Assembly (NCBI RefSeq): GCF_900177675.1
Contig: NZ_FXWM01000001.1
Location: 1,683,001-1,747,000, forward strand
Origin: Bacillus sp. OV166
Lineage (GTDB): Bacteria; Bacillota; Bacilli; Bacillales; Cytobacillaceae
DNA: 64,000 nucleotides
Direction of reading: 5' to 3'
Shown one piece after another: positions 1-8,136 of the stretch. A program made the translations under genes and the position numbers. The notes under the pieces are model-generated. The model did no database searches, was not told the origin of the DNA, and saw only the letters and a program-made list of their open reading frames with translations. Position 1 is the stretch's first letter; every line of letters begins with the position of its first letter.

Positions 1-1
1 C

Positions 2-358
2 ATGAAAATAACTTTATTAAACCTGGTTATTCTATCACTTGCGTCTTTTAGGCTAACAAGATTATTTGTTTTTGATAAAATAACCGAATTTATTAGGGAG
101 CCTTTTTTCAATGAAATCAAAGAAGTAGATGATTATGGTGAAATCGAGGTTTATTATGTACCAAAGGAAAAAGGGGTCAAAAAGTTCCTCGGTGAACTTC
201 TTAGCTGTTATTGGTGTACAGGAATATGGACTTCTGTAGGAGTTGTCGGTATATCACTTCTATATCCAATCGTTTCCTACCCTATAATATTAATTTTAGC
301 GGTTGCTGGCATTGCATCAATATTGGAGTTAATTGTACAGTATTTTATCGATAAATAA
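2..358 (+). CDS. yjcA: YjcA-like DUF1360 sporulation membrane protein
   Basis: A 118-residue hydrophobic protein beginning at an ATG on the second base of the window, so its promoter and RBS are not visible. It has an N-terminal hydrophobic segment (about residues 5-20), a charged middle, a CYWCTGIW motif near residue 70 and a hydrophobic C-terminal half. The Cys-x-x-Cys-x-Gly motif between membrane segments is typical of the DUF1360 family, to which B. subtilis YjcA belongs. The identity is supported by synteny with yjcZ, spoVIF, yjcD, yjcF, yjcG and yjcH downstream. B. subtilis YjcA is made during sporulation; its molecular function is unknown. An upstream in-frame start outside the window cannot be excluded. 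Confidence 0.7.
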   Translation: MKITLLNLVILSLASFRLTRLFVFDKITEFIREPFFNEIKEVDDYGEIEVYYVPKEKGVKKFLGELLSCYWCTGIWTSVGVVGISLLYPIVSYPIILILAVAGIASILELIVQYFIDK

Positions 359-359
359 G

Positions 360-602
360 ATGTTTGCTGAGACAAGACCTACATCTTGGTCATATTCTAA
401 TACAAGTAGGAATGAATTGATAGCAAGGGAGAGAGAATTAATGAGTCAGAAAAAAAGGAGAAACCAATATACAAACACAACACAAGGTACAGAAACAACA
501 CAAGATATAGAAACAACACAATCCACTCACATGTATCAACCGTCAAAATCCATAAAGCAAAAAGGTTCAGGTTGTGGCTGCGGAAAAAAAACTTCTAAAT
601 AG
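360..602 (+). CDS. Small Cys-tailed protein, unknown, possibly spore-associated
   Basis: I do not recognise the family. The frame begins at an ATG one base after the yjcA stop (TAA-G-ATG), which suggests translational coupling. A second in-frame ATG at 441 has a better ribosome site (AAGGGAGAGAG, 5-6 bases upstream) and would give a 53-residue protein, so the true start may be 441. The protein is basic and hydrophilic, with TTQ-rich repeats (TTQGTETTQDIETTQ) and a C-terminal SGCGCGKK tail. Repetitive Thr/Gln stretches and Cys-rich tails occur in spore coat and crust proteins, and the neighbours are sporulation genes, but that role is inference only. A clear terminator follows at 612. Confidence 0.5.
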   Translation: MFAETRPTSWSYSNTSRNELIARERELMSQKKRRNQYTNTTQGTETTQDIETTQSTHMYQPSKSIKQKGSGCGCGKKTSK

Positions 603-611
603 GCTTAAGGG

Positions 612-639
612 AACTGCCAGATTGACTGGCAGTTTTTTT
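612..639 (+). terminator. Rho-independent terminator after the yjcA pair
   Basis: A perfect 9-bp stem (AACTGCCAG / CTGGCAGTT) with loop ATTGA runs directly into a T7 tract. It ends the yjcA transcript before the spoVA group. Confidence 0.85.
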
Positions 640-750
640 GTTTTACGAAGGAATATAGATAAATTACTCGTAACTAGTCATAATTTTAGACAATATCGAA
701 AAAACTACCTATAGTGATGGTTAAAAAACGGAATAAGGGATGGGAATCAA

Positions 751-1221
751 ATGAAAGCTATTCATCATTGGGTATTATTCGCTTGTTTATTATTACTCTC
801 CTCCTGTAGTCAAAATCCACAGGTTAAGGATAGTCAAATAGCCCTTATGAAAACAACGAATCCTAATCCGATCGTAACCGGGAAAAGCATAAGTAAAAAT
901 CATGTAAAAGAAATTGAACATGATGTAAGCGCGTTTCCAGAATTATATGATGTGGCCGTTATAAAAGGGAAAAAGGATACACTAGTGGTATATAAGGTTA
1001 AGCATTTGCATCGGTTTAGAATGAAAAAAATTGAAAAAAACATCAACAAAATGCTTGAAGAAAAATATCCCAATGATAACTTTACCATTTCAAGTGACTA
1101 CAAAATTTTCCTTGAAGCAGTGAGACTTGATGAGAGAATGAAAACCTCCTCTAAATTTTCTCATCAAAGGGCTGAAAAGCGCTTTAACGAAATCGTTAAA
1201 ATGACGAAAGATATGAAGTAA
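751..1221 (+). CDS. YhcN/YlaJ-type sporulation lipoprotein of the spoVA operon
   Basis: A 156-residue predicted lipoprotein. The signal peptide is short and ends in the lipobox LSSC (Cys19). The mature part contains the fold-typical stretch DVAVIKGKKDTLVVYKVKH, followed by a helix-rich C-terminus ending in RAEKRFNEIVKMTKDMK. Members of the YhcN/YlaJ family are spore inner-membrane lipoproteins. In B. cereus-type spoVA operons and the mobile spoVA2mob operon, a lipoprotein of this family precedes spoVAC. Here it is 16 bases upstream of spoVAC, so it is almost certainly the first gene of that operon. RBS is AAGGGATGGG. I see no confident SigG promoter in 640-750. Confidence 0.75.
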   Translation: MKAIHHWVLFACLLLLSSCSQNPQVKDSQIALMKTTNPNPIVTGKSISKNHVKEIEHDVSAFPELYDVAVIKGKKDTLVVYKVKHLHRFRMKKIEKNINKMLEEKYPNDNFTISSDYKIFLEAVRLDERMKTSSKFSHQRAEKRFNEIVKMTKDMK

Positions 1222-1237
1222 GAAAGGAAGAATGAAG

Positions 1238-1717
1238 ATGGCAACCAGTAAGCAGAAGAACATGACGCCTCAGCAGCGCAACTATCAACAGCTTCAGCAG
1301 AAGCATGAAATTAAAAGGCCTGTTTTGAAGAATTGTATGAAGGCATTTTTTGTTGGTGGACTTATTTGTGTTGTCGGCCAAGCCATCAGTTACTTTTATA
1401 TTTACTTTTTTGATTTTACCGAACAGAGTGTAGGAAATCCGACCGTGGCAACAATGGTCTTTCTATCAATGTTACTCACTGGCTTCGGAATTTACGATCG
1501 TCTCGGACAATTTGCTGGTGCAGGAAGTGCTGTGCCCGTTACGGGCTTTGGTAATGCCGTAATCTCGGCATGTATCGAACATCGAACGGAAGGCTTTGTT
1601 TTAGGTGTAGGTGGAAATATGTTCAAGCTAGCTGGATCGGTAGTGCTCTTCGGTGTTTTCTCAGCTTTTGTTGTTGCGCTTGTTAAAACGCTGTTAGTGA
1701 TTTGGGGGGTTTTGTAA
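1238..1717 (+). CDS. spoVAC: Stage V sporulation protein AC (SpoVAC)
   Basis: A 159-residue integral membrane protein of the SpoVA channel that moves dipicolinic acid into the forespore and releases it at germination. SpoVAC is the mechanosensitive-like subunit in the spore inner membrane. There is a basic N-terminus (about 35 residues) and then four hydrophobic segments with the family motif AGAGSAVPVTGFGNAV near residue 92. I chose the ATG at 1238, because AAAGGAAG lies 7 bases upstream of it, whereas the in-frame ATG at 1232 would leave only one base. It is followed with no gap by spoVAD. Length and motifs fit an intact protein. Confidence 0.93.
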   Translation: MATSKQKNMTPQQRNYQQLQQKHEIKRPVLKNCMKAFFVGGLICVVGQAISYFYIYFFDFTEQSVGNPTVATMVFLSMLLTGFGIYDRLGQFAGAGSAVPVTGFGNAVISACIEHRTEGFVLGVGGNMFKLAGSVVLFGVFSAFVVALVKTLLVIWGVL

Positions 1718-2743
1718 TTGCTAAAAGGGCACCAATCTTGGATATTTACAAATCGGCCAATGATCACTGCTACCGGGGTTACTGGTGGACCATTTGAAGC
1801 CAATGGAAATTTAGCCAATGATTTCGATTTATTATATGAAGACTTATGGATGGGAAAGGAGTCTTATGAAAAAGCTCACCGTTTACTATTAGAAGAAGCA
1901 ATTAAAACTGCTTTACAAAAAGGGAATGTTGAAAAAGAGCAGATTCAATTTTTATTTGCTGGAGACTTAATTAATCAAATTACACCAACCAGTTTTGCAG
2001 CAAGGACAATGCAGATTCCATACTTTGGTCTGTTTGGGGCTTGCTCAACGTCCATGGAAGGGCTGGCCTTAGCCTCTTTTGTGGTAAATTACCAGGGGGC
2101 AAAATACGTGCTTACGGGTGCATCAAGTCATAATGCAGCAGTCGAAAAACAGTTTCGATACCCAACAGAGTATGGAGGTCAAAAGCCTCCGACTGCACAA
2201 TGGACGGTAACAGGTGCTGGTGTAGCTTTAGTTCAACCAAATGAACCAGGACAGATGCACCCAGTAACAACTTCGGCAACGATTGGAAAAGTCATCGATA
2301 TGGGATTAACCGATCCGTTTAATATGGGCGGCGCGATGGCACCAGCAGCAGCTGATACAATTATGGCCCATTTCCGCGATCTTCAATTAGACCCCTCATA
2401 TTATGACTTGATTGTAACTGGAGACCTCGGCCGAGTTGGTCATGATACAGCTTTTGAGGTAATCAATAAGAGTGGACTTCAATTAGAACGAAAACAATTT
2501 CAGGATTGTGGTTTATTAATGTATAAGGATGATCAGCCTGTACAATCGGGGGGAAGCGGTGCGGGATGCTCAGCCACAGCCTTATATGGGCATTTACTGA
2601 ACCAAATGAAAAAAGGTACATATAAACGAATCTTAGTAGTTGCGACGGGGGCTCTGTTATCCCCGCTCAGCTTTCAGCAAAACGAATCGATCCCATGTAT
2701 TGCACATGCTGTTGCTATTGAAATGAATGGAGATAAGGGGTGA
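1718..2743 (+). CDS. spoVAD: Stage V sporulation protein AD (SpoVAD)
   Basis: A 341-residue soluble SpoVA component with a thiolase-like fold. SpoVAD binds dipicolinic acid on the spore inner membrane. Visible family features are the N-terminal [25 protein letters not shown], the thiolase-like [13 protein letters not shown] around residues 104-116, and [15 protein letters not shown] in the middle. The start codon is TTG, immediately after the spoVAC stop. The run TTTGGGGGG, 8 bases upstream inside the spoVAC end, is the only reasonable RBS, so the two genes look translationally coupled. Its stop lies 4 bases before the spoVAEb start. Confidence 0.94.
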   Translation: MLKGHQSWIFTNRPMITATGVTGGPFEANGNLANDFDLLYEDLWMGKESYEKAHRLLLEEAIKTALQKGNVEKEQIQFLFAGDLINQITPTSFAARTMQIPYFGLFGACSTSMEGLALASFVVNYQGAKYVLTGASSHNAAVEKQFRYPTEYGGQKPPTAQWTVTGAGVALVQPNEPGQMHPVTTSATIGKVIDMGLTDPFNMGGAMAPAAADTIMAHFRDLQLDPSYYDLIVTGDLGRVGHDTAFEVINKSGLQLERKQFQDCGLLMYKDDQPVQSGGSGAGCSATALYGHLLNQMKKGTYKRILVVATGALLSPLSFQQNESIPCIAHAVAIEMNGDKG

Positions 2744-2747
2744 TCCT

Positions 2748-3104
2748 ATGCTAGCAATGTTTTTCTGGGCATTTGTTATTGGTGGGCTAATCTGTGTTCT
2801 AGGGCAGCTTTTATTTGATGTTGCCAAGCTTACACCTGGTCATACACTAAGTTTGCTGGTTGTCATTGGAGCTATATTAGATGGTTTTGGACTGTATGAG
2901 CCCCTAGTTGACTTTGCAGGGGCAGGTGCTACCATTCCAATTACCAGTTTTGGGAATTCATTAGTCCATGGGGCACTTCAGGATGCAGAGAAACATGGGC
3001 TGATAGGAGTACTCACCGGTATGTTCCAAGTGACAAGTTCTGGTATCTCTGCAGCTATAATATTCGGGTTTCTTGGTGCACTAATCTTTAAACCTAAAGG
3101 ATAA
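2748..3104 (+). CDS. spoVAE: Stage V sporulation protein AE (SpoVAEb type)
   Basis: A 118-residue membrane protein paralogous to SpoVAC. It shares the motif [21 protein letters not shown] and lies at the end of the same operon. SpoVAEb forms part of the membrane channel for dipicolinate. The ATG at 2748 follows AAGGGGTG, which overlaps the spoVAD stop; an upstream GTG-type extension would read through spoVAD and is less likely. The full-length operon here is lipoprotein-spoVAC-spoVAD-spoVAEb only. The spoVAA, AB, AF and DUF1657/DUF421 genes that accompany other spoVA operons are absent, which resembles the second, accessory spoVA operon type. Confidence 0.92.
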   Translation: MLAMFFWAFVIGGLICVLGQLLFDVAKLTPGHTLSLLVVIGAILDGFGLYEPLVDFAGAGATIPITSFGNSLVHGALQDAEKHGLIGVLTGMFQVTSSGISAAIIFGFLGALIFKPKG

Positions 3105-3150
3105 ATTACTCATTATTAATATCCAATTTACAGAAATGGATGTCGCGCCT

Positions 3151-3180
3151 ACACACAGTATAAAGTAATTTCATATGTTA
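3151..3180 (+). promoter_or_regulatory. Possible SigK-type promoter for yjcZ
   Basis: CATATGTTA (3172-3180) matches the mother-cell -10 pattern CATAnnnTA, and AC dinucleotides lie about 16 bases upstream (ACACAC at 3151-3156). The element is 34 bases before the yjcZ start. This is a pattern match only. Confidence 0.3.
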
Positions 3181-3213
3181 TTAATGAGATTACAGAAGTG
3201 AGGTGACATTTCT

Positions 3214-3336
3214 ATGGGCTTTGGTTATGGCGGCTGCGGCTACGGATACGGCGGTGGATACGGGTACGGTTCAACTTTTGTGTTAATCGTAGTATTATTC
3301 ATCCTTTTAATCATTGTTGGTGCAAGCTTCTATTAA
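3214..3336 (+). CDS. yjcZ: YjcZ-family small sporulation protein
   Basis: A 40-residue protein. The first half is Gly/Tyr-rich ([19 protein letters not shown]) and the second half is a single hydrophobic helix ending in VGASFY. This is the classic YjcZ/YczN-like architecture of tiny membrane-anchored sporulation proteins in bacilli. The start follows AGTGAGGTG 7-8 bases upstream. In B. subtilis yjcZ also lies between yjcA and spoVIF (yjcC), so synteny supports the call. Function is unknown; these proteins are thought to sit in spore membranes or coat layers. Confidence 0.85.
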   Translation: MGFGYGGCGYGYGGGYGYGSTFVLIVVLFILLIIVGASFY

Positions 3337-3366
3337 TAAACAGTAAGCTTATATTAATGGAAGGGG

Positions 3367-3402
3367 AAGGGGTTGGCCAAAAAAGTGGCCAGCCCTTTCT
3401 TT
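3367..3402 (+). terminator. Terminator after yjcZ
   Basis: Stem AAGGGGTTGGCCA / TGGCCAGCCCTT, with G-T pairs and an A/G loop, is followed by TCTTTACTTGTTT. Confidence 0.65.
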
Positions 3403-3411
3403 ACTTGTTTA

Positions 3412-3443
3412 GCGTATGCGCCTAAGGGCGCGTACGCTTTTCC
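3412..3443 (+). terminator. Second hairpin with T tract
   Basis: Stem GCGTATGCGCC / GGCGCGTACGC (one G-T pair), loop TAAG, followed by TTTTCC. It is GC-rich against an AT-rich background and could be a second terminator or a small extragenic repeat. Confidence 0.4.
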
Positions 3444-3453
3444 TATTTAATTC

Positions 3454-3480
3454 ACCATTTTCTCTTTCCTTCATACAATA
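3454..3480 (+). promoter_or_regulatory. SigK-type promoter of spoVIF
   Basis: CATACAATA at 3472-3480 is a near-perfect mother-cell -10 element. An ACC at 3454-3456 stands 15 bases upstream as the -35. It lies 33 bases before the spoVIF start. SpoVIF is a late mother-cell protein in B. subtilis, which fits. Confidence 0.5.
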
Positions 3481-3512
3481 AAGTAGTTTATAAAGGAGCG
3501 TGATCTTTTACC

Positions 3513-3767
3513 ATGGATAATGGATTTTTTAAAAACATTGAAAAGAAAACGGGAGTTAATATGAAAGATATCTTAGATTTAGCCAATTCATTACAAAATG
3601 CGAATTTTAAAGATGAAAAAACAGTCCGTAATGTGATTCGTCGGGTTTCTCAAATTGCCAATAAACCGGTAAGTAAAGAAATGGAAGATCAAATTGTAAA
3701 ATCAATTGTTAACGATGGAAAGCAGCTTGACCTTAATACAATTTCGAATATGATCAATAAAAAGTAA
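3513..3767 (+). CDS. spoVIF: Stage VI sporulation protein F (SpoVIF, YjcC)
   Basis: An 84-residue protein with MDNGFFKNIEKKTGV at the start, TVRNVIRRVSQIANKPVSKE in the middle and ISNMINKK at the end, as in SpoVIF. In B. subtilis SpoVIF acts in the mother cell in coat assembly and stabilises GerR-dependent late gene expression. It is small, helical and soluble, with no membrane segment. RBS AAAGGAG lies 14 bases before the ATG, a rather long spacing, but no other start fits the family. It is convergent with yjcD and shares a bidirectional terminator with it. Confidence 0.92.
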   Translation: MDNGFFKNIEKKTGVNMKDILDLANSLQNANFKDEKTVRNVIRRVSQIANKPVSKEMEDQIVKSIVNDGKQLDLNTISNMINKK

Positions 3768-3816
3768 AAGAAGAAGACCACTTTCCTAAGTTTTAGGAAT
3801 CGGTCTTCTTCTTTTT
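3767..3816. terminator. Bidirectional terminator between spoVIF and yjcD
   Basis: AAAGAAGAAGACC pairs with GGTCTTCTTCTTT. The loop itself contains a CCTAAG/TTTAGG pairing. There are A- and T-rich flanks on both sides, so it can serve both convergent genes. The last yjcD codons lie inside it. Confidence 0.8.
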
Positions 3817-6099
3817 AGTAAGAGGAATTAGGAACCTTGAGCGATTTGCTTTTTTCCCTCGTCTATTTTGCAGAATAGAAATAAATAGCTGCTCCTTTGC
3901 GCGAGTCATCGCCACGTAAAATAGTCTTCTTTCTTCTTCGAGTGCAGTAAAGTCACCATTTCGATAGGCTTCCAAGGCAAAATCATGCGGAAGGCTGCCA
4001 TCGACTGCGCCGATCATATAAACGGTTTTGTATTCAAGGCCTTTTGAGCGGTGGATTGTACTTAGGCTGATTGCTTCATGAAAATGTTTACTTAAATTTT
4101 TGATTTCTTTGTTCATCGCCGACATGTGCTCGGAATGAGCTAGAAATGCTTCAATTTTGTCGAAACTTTTTGCAGCCACCTTTAAATCCTTAAGATCGTC
4201 CGATCCTTTTTCAAGTTTATTCGATTCATTTCCGCGTTTTTTCAGAAAATCAAGAAAGCCAATATCTTTCTCGACCTTTTCAATCGCAGTGTGAGGTGAA
4301 GAATGCTTTAACCCTCGAATAATCGTGACAGCTTTTTTTAATTTCTTTTCCTGAAATGCATGGGCTGTCGTTAAATGTGCGAGTGCCTCAAGAAGACTGC
4401 AGTCTTTTAGGATACTTTGTGCTTTTAATTCTTTTAGGACTGCCTGCTTTAAAAATAATAATGGTAAAATGTCTGACATTGCTTGCGTGTCATCCTCATT
4501 TAAACTCACCTTTAGAAATGCCAGGACGCTTCTCACAATATAGCGTTCGTAAAAAGCCTCTGCATCCAAATCAATTTTAAAAGGAAGATTGGAGCCAGCC
4601 AGTCTTTCAAACACTGCACGAGAACCTGCATTGGTCCGATAAAGAATGGCAAAGTCTGAAGGATTTGCACCAAGTGAAATCCTCTCCTGTATATCGGTAA
4701 CAATCATTGTTGCTTCTTCCTCTTCATCATAGGGGAAAAATAACTGTGGGAGTTTTTCTGATGAAAACTGTGCTTTCATTTTTTTTATTCTTCTTATATT
4801 ATTAGCTGCAATCATTTGATTAGCAGCCGAGACAATTTCATGAGACGATCGATAATTTTGATCAAGTGTGACCATTTTGGCATAGGGAAAATCTTTTTCA
4901 AATTCTAGCAAATAGCTTGGGTCACTACCCCGAAACGAATAGATCGCTTGATCATCGTCGCCAACGGCACATACATTTTTGTGTTTTCTGGATAAAAGTT
5001 TGATCAGCTCATACTGGACCTTATTAATATCCTGAAACTCGTCAATTAAAAAATAATGAAACCGATTTTGATATTGTTCAAGCAGGGAAGGGGTGGTGGC
5101 AAACAGTTGATAGCAGCCAATTAGCATATCGTCAAAATCAAACAGACCTTCTTTTTTCTTATAGGCTTCATATCTTTTATATAAAAAGACTGCTTTTTCT
5201 TCCCATTCGGTGGTGGGCTTTACTTCATCTGGCATCAGCAGAGAGTTTTTCCATAATCCGATTTGCTGAAGAGCTAAATCATAGGCAAATTCTTTTTCAG
5301 ACAAGTCGAGTTCTTTGCCAGCTTCCTTCAGGATTTTGTCTCGCTGCCATTCTTTTTTGAGCAGCTTATTTGAAGACCAATTAATTGAATCATGGAACAT
5401 AAGAATACGATAAAAAATACTGTGAAAGGTTCCGGTAACAAGCTGATTGATTTTATCTCGTTTCATTTGCGGATAGGAAAGCAGACGGTTTTTCATTTCA
5501 GCAGCTGCTTTTGACGTGAATGTAACGAGCATGATTGTCCTTGGGTCGATGTGTTTGTCATCTAGCATAAACGCTGTTCGTGCTGTTAACACCCGAGTTT
5601 TGCCACTCCCTGCACCAGCAAGGACTAATAAGGAGCCTTCTGTCTCCATGACAGCAGCAGCCTGACTTCCATCAAGAACAACTCCACTGTCTGCAAGTTG
5701 CTGTAAATAAGGTGAGCGCTCCTCATGTTTGTCACTAATTGTCTGTTTAAACGCAACCGTATATTCAATATTTATGGACTTTTTGAAAAGATCCACGCTT
5801 TGCGGGGTCTGTGTAATGGTTCTACCCTTTGGGATGCTAAATCCGTTTACTTCGGAAAATTGTTGTGTATCTACTTTTTCTTTTTCCGCTATTATTGTAG
5901 GCTCTGGGCAATATATTTCAGGTGAATGTGTATGGTAAAAATGCGGATCCTTCTGAATACCTAAAAACAATCGAACGTTCTCTTTACATGCAGGGCAGCT
6001 CAGTTGACCATTTTTTCCGGCAAGGAATATTTTTTGATATTGATCCCTGCTTAATTGTTCAAGGACAATATTCTGATTTTGATAAATTGCTGTTTTCAT
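3793..6099 (-). CDS. yjcD: UvrD/PcrA-like superfamily 1 helicase YjcD
   Basis: A 768-residue ATP-dependent DNA helicase. Visible SF1 motifs in order are Walker A AGAGSGKT (about 161-168), TFTSKAAAEM, the DEFQD Walker B, GDDDQAIYSFRGSD, LDQNYRSS, TIHRSKGLE and FYVAMTRAKE near the C-terminus. The first 120 residues are an extra domain with Cys35-x2-Cys38, His residues in HFYHTHS and Cys64, which could bind a metal and resembles the zinc-finger-like N-terminus of CoiA-type proteins. B. subtilis YjcD occupies the same place beside spoVIF. Its target is unknown; a DNA repair or recombination role is likely. It is a single gene ending convergently with spoVIF. Confidence 0.9.
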   Translation of the reverse strand: MKTAIYQNQNIVLEQLSRDQYQKIFLAGKNGQLSCPACKENVRLFLGIQKDPHFYHTHSPEIYCPEPTIIAEKEKVDTQQFSEVNGFSIPKGRTITQTPQSVDLFKKSINIEYTVAFKQTISDKHEERSPYLQQLADSGVVLDGSQAAAVMETEGSLLVLAGAGSGKTRVLTARTAFMLDDKHIDPRTIMLVTFTSKAAAEMKNRLLSYPQMKRDKINQLVTGTFHSIFYRILMFHDSINWSSNKLLKKEWQRDKILKEAGKELDLSEKEFAYDLALQQIGLWKNSLLMPDEVKPTTEWEEKAVFLYKRYEAYKKKEGLFDFDDMLIGCYQLFATTPSLLEQYQNRFHYFLIDEFQDINKVQYELIKLLSRKHKNVCAVGDDDQAIYSFRGSDPSYLLEFEKDFPYAKMVTLDQNYRSSHEIVSAANQMIAANNIRRIKKMKAQFSSEKLPQLFFPYDEEEEATMIVTDIQERISLGANPSDFAILYRTNAGSRAVFERLAGSNLPFKIDLDAEAFYERYIVRSVLAFLKVSLNEDDTQAMSDILPLLFLKQAVLKELKAQSILKDCSLLEALAHLTTAHAFQEKKLKKAVTIIRGLKHSSPHTAIEKVEKDIGFLDFLKKRGNESNKLEKGSDDLKDLKVAAKSFDKIEAFLAHSEHMSAMNKEIKNLSKHFHEAISLSTIHRSKGLEYKTVYMIGAVDGSLPHDFALEAYRNGDFTALEEERRLFYVAMTRAKEQLFISILQNRRGKKANRSRFLIPLTKKKKTDS

Positions 6100-6194
6100 A
6101 ATTTTTACCCTCTATATCCAAAAATCAAGACATGTTCTATCATATCAAAACCTGAGGGTAACTAAAAGGGTTTCACCGACATTGCTGGAATTAC

Positions 6195-6228
6195 CAAAAA
6201 GCACTTGCCACATAAAGCGTCAAGTGCC
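6195..6228 (-). terminator. Terminator of the yjcG-yjcF transcript
   Basis: Read on the minus strand, GCACTTG pairs with CAAGTGC across a 13-base loop and is followed by TTTTTGG. It lies just past the yjcF stop. Confidence 0.7.
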
Positions 6229-6236
6229 TCCTTCGT

Positions 6237-6659
6237 TTATATTTCTTTTACCATCGTTTTATGAGGAATTCCAGCATCCATAAATTCCTCTGAAACAATC
6301 TCATAACCAAGTCCTGCATAAAAGGGGATGGCATGTGTTTGAGCATTTAGCTTTAATTTATGAATATCTTTTTGAAGCGCATAGTTCTCAATTGCATTCA
6401 TAATCGTTTTTCCTGCACCAGTTTTCCTTGTCTTGTTCAATACACAAATTCGTTCAACTTTTCCATAGCCATCAACGAAACGAAATCGACCAGCAGCAAT
6501 TGGAGAACCTTCATCGTACATGACAAAGTGTTCTGCCTCGCCCTCGTAGGCGTCGATTTCCTCTTCGAGAGGTACATTTTGTTCTTCAACGAAAACGATT
6601 TTCCTAACTGAATAGGCATCTTCAAGTTCTTTTTGATTTTCTACAATCTTGACTGTCAC
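6237..6659 (-). CDS. yjcF: YjcF-type GNAT N-acetyltransferase
   Basis: A 140-residue acetyl-CoA-dependent acetyltransferase. The fold is recognised by RKIVFVEEQNVP near the start, the acetyl-CoA loop region around VLNKTRKTGAGKTIMNAIE and the C-terminal HAIPFYAGLGYEIVSEEFMDAGIPH motif. The last motif is characteristic of the YjcF/ElaA-like group (PHKTM ending). The substrate is unknown. It lies 5 bases downstream of yjcG on the same strand, so the two are co-transcribed, as in B. subtilis. Confidence 0.88.
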   Translation of the reverse strand: MTVKIVENQKELEDAYSVRKIVFVEEQNVPLEEEIDAYEGEAEHFVMYDEGSPIAAGRFRFVDGYGKVERICVLNKTRKTGAGKTIMNAIENYALQKDIHKLKLNAQTHAIPFYAGLGYEIVSEEFMDAGIPHKTMVKEI

Positions 6660-6664
6660 TTAAA

Positions 6665-7177
6665 CTATTCCTTTCCAAGACGAAATGTTTCAAAAACGGT
6701 CCAGGAACCATTTTCTAATTGATAAAGTAGATGGAAACGGTCAACCGTTTCTTCATGATTAATCTTAGTCATGCGCAGTGATCCAAATACATCAGAATGC
6801 TCATCATTGGATAGCTTTTGACCAATCGTGATATGTGGAACAAATGCATATTCTAAGTTTTGCTCCGTAAATTCTTGATTGACTTCATTATGCAAGGCGG
6901 AAAGTTCATCTGTCTTGTCTACTTTGAAATAAATAACATTATTTACAGGCTGAAAAGAGCTGATTTTTGAAGTCTTTAATGTGAATGCATTATGGCTAGC
7001 AGCTACTCTCCGTAACTTTTCAGCGTATTCCTTCGCTTCTTCTTCAGTCGCTTCAAATCCAGTTTTCAATGTTAGGTGAGGTGTAATTAAAGCATAATGC
7101 GGGTCATAACGTTTTCGATAGGAATTAGCTAAATCCTGTAGTTTTTTTGATGGAAAAATAACAACTCCAAATTTCAT
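6665..7177 (-). CDS. yjcG: YjcG, 2H phosphoesterase (2'-5' RNA ligase-like)
   Basis: A 170-residue member of the 2H phosphoesterase superfamily, with the two catalytic HxTx motifs HLTL (about residues 34-37) and HITI (about 115-118). The sequence begins [18 protein letters not shown] and its length equals that of B. subtilis YjcG, whose structure shows the same fold. The physiological substrate is unknown; family members act on cyclic 2',3' or 2'-5' linked nucleotides. It lies upstream of yjcF in a two-gene unit, with RBS GGAGGT on the minus strand just before the start. Confidence 0.9.
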   Translation of the reverse strand: MKFGVVIFPSKKLQDLANSYRKRYDPHYALITPHLTLKTGFEATEEEAKEYAEKLRRVAASHNAFTLKTSKISSFQPVNNVIYFKVDKTDELSALHNEVNQEFTEQNLEYAFVPHITIGQKLSNDEHSDVFGSLRMTKINHEETVDRFHLLYQLENGSWTVFETFRLGKE

Positions 7178-7299
7178 ACGTATACCTCCGTTTTGATGAA
7201 CTGACCTTTTTTTTTAAAACAAAAAATTAACCTTCCTGATATTATAGCAAATTTTCAAAAAATATTAAACGACTTATCTTGATGTATATTCTAATAAGA

Positions 7300-8022
7300 T
7301 TAAAATAGCATTTTAAGAGCCCGTCTTAAATCTGGCTGCCAGTAGGTCCAAGTATGATTCCCTTTAAATTCTTCATAAAAATATGTAATGGGTTTTTCTG
7401 AAATTATTTTTGAAAGCTTCCGGTTAGGGGTCAGGAAATCTTCAATTTTGCCATTTGTTGTCTGAACTTCAGTTTCTTGTTCACCTATCACGTGATAGAG
7501 TTGTAAAATCTGTCCATCCGAGAAGTTCTGGACCGAATTCAATACATTTTCATCCACATATGGAGATTGTAGAAGGACTTTTCCAAATGTATGAGGATAT
7601 TGAAGGGCAGCCATTAACGAAACAGTTGCGCCCAGAGAATCTCCAATAAGCGCTCTGGTCAAGCCCATTTGATAAGTTGGAAACTCTTGATCTAAATACG
7701 GAACTAATTCATGGGCAAGAAAGCGAATGTATTGCTGATTCTGTTCGCCTTCAGGATGGTATTTCCTGCGGCGTTCTTCTACATTCTTATAGGGTACCCC
7801 AACAATAATTAAATTTTCAATTTCCCTTTCAAAAAGATACTCGTCTGCTAATCGGCCAATTCTGCCAAGTTGGAAATAATCCCTGCCATCCTGGGCAATC
7901 AGCAGCGAATACTTATATAATGGTGAGAAATTTGCAGGCAGATAAACGAGAAGCTGTAAATCTTCTCCAAGCTCCCTGCTGTGAAAGGTAAGTTCTTTGA
8001 TTGTGCCTTTTGGAAATTCCAT
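7300..8022 (-). CDS. yjcH: YjcH-like esterase (alpha/beta hydrolase)
   Basis: A 240-residue protein of the esterase D/enterochelin-esterase-like alpha/beta hydrolase group. The nucleophile elbow is GDSLGATVS (catalytic Ser near residue 129). The strand-loop LIAQDGRDYFQLGR near residue 45 is typical of the family, and the C-terminal GNHTWTYWQPDLRRAL carries the catalytic His. B. subtilis yjcH holds the same position after yjcG. The substrate is not known. There is no signal peptide, so it is cytoplasmic. About 120 bases separate it from yjcG, so it may be transcribed separately. Confidence 0.85.
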   Translation of the reverse strand: MEFPKGTIKELTFHSRELGEDLQLLVYLPANFSPLYKYSLLIAQDGRDYFQLGRIGRLADEYLFEREIENLIIVGVPYKNVEERRRKYHPEGEQNQQYIRFLAHELVPYLDQEFPTYQMGLTRALIGDSLGATVSLMAALQYPHTFGKVLLQSPYVDENVLNSVQNFSDGQILQLYHVIGEQETEVQTTNGKIEDFLTPNRKLSKIISEKPITYFYEEFKGNHTWTYWQPDLRRALKMLF

Positions 8023-8136
8023 GCAATTATTCCCCCAATAATTCGATCTTTACCACTGCATTATAACAAAACTAAAGAGGAAATGCTTTTAATGATCGGA
8101 GGGAAGATTGTTATATGAATGTAGGTAGGAAGAGGA

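Noticed and set aside
640..750. SigG promoter of the spoVA lipoprotein operon
   Set aside because: GAATA at 651 and CATAATT at 679 resemble the two boxes, but the spacing of 23 bases is too long.
7455..7649. Plus-strand open frame inside yjcH
   Set aside because: It lies antisense within a clear esterase gene, with no RBS and no recognisable domain. The same applies to the antisense frames within kamA, phaR, SpoVAD, the thiolase and others.
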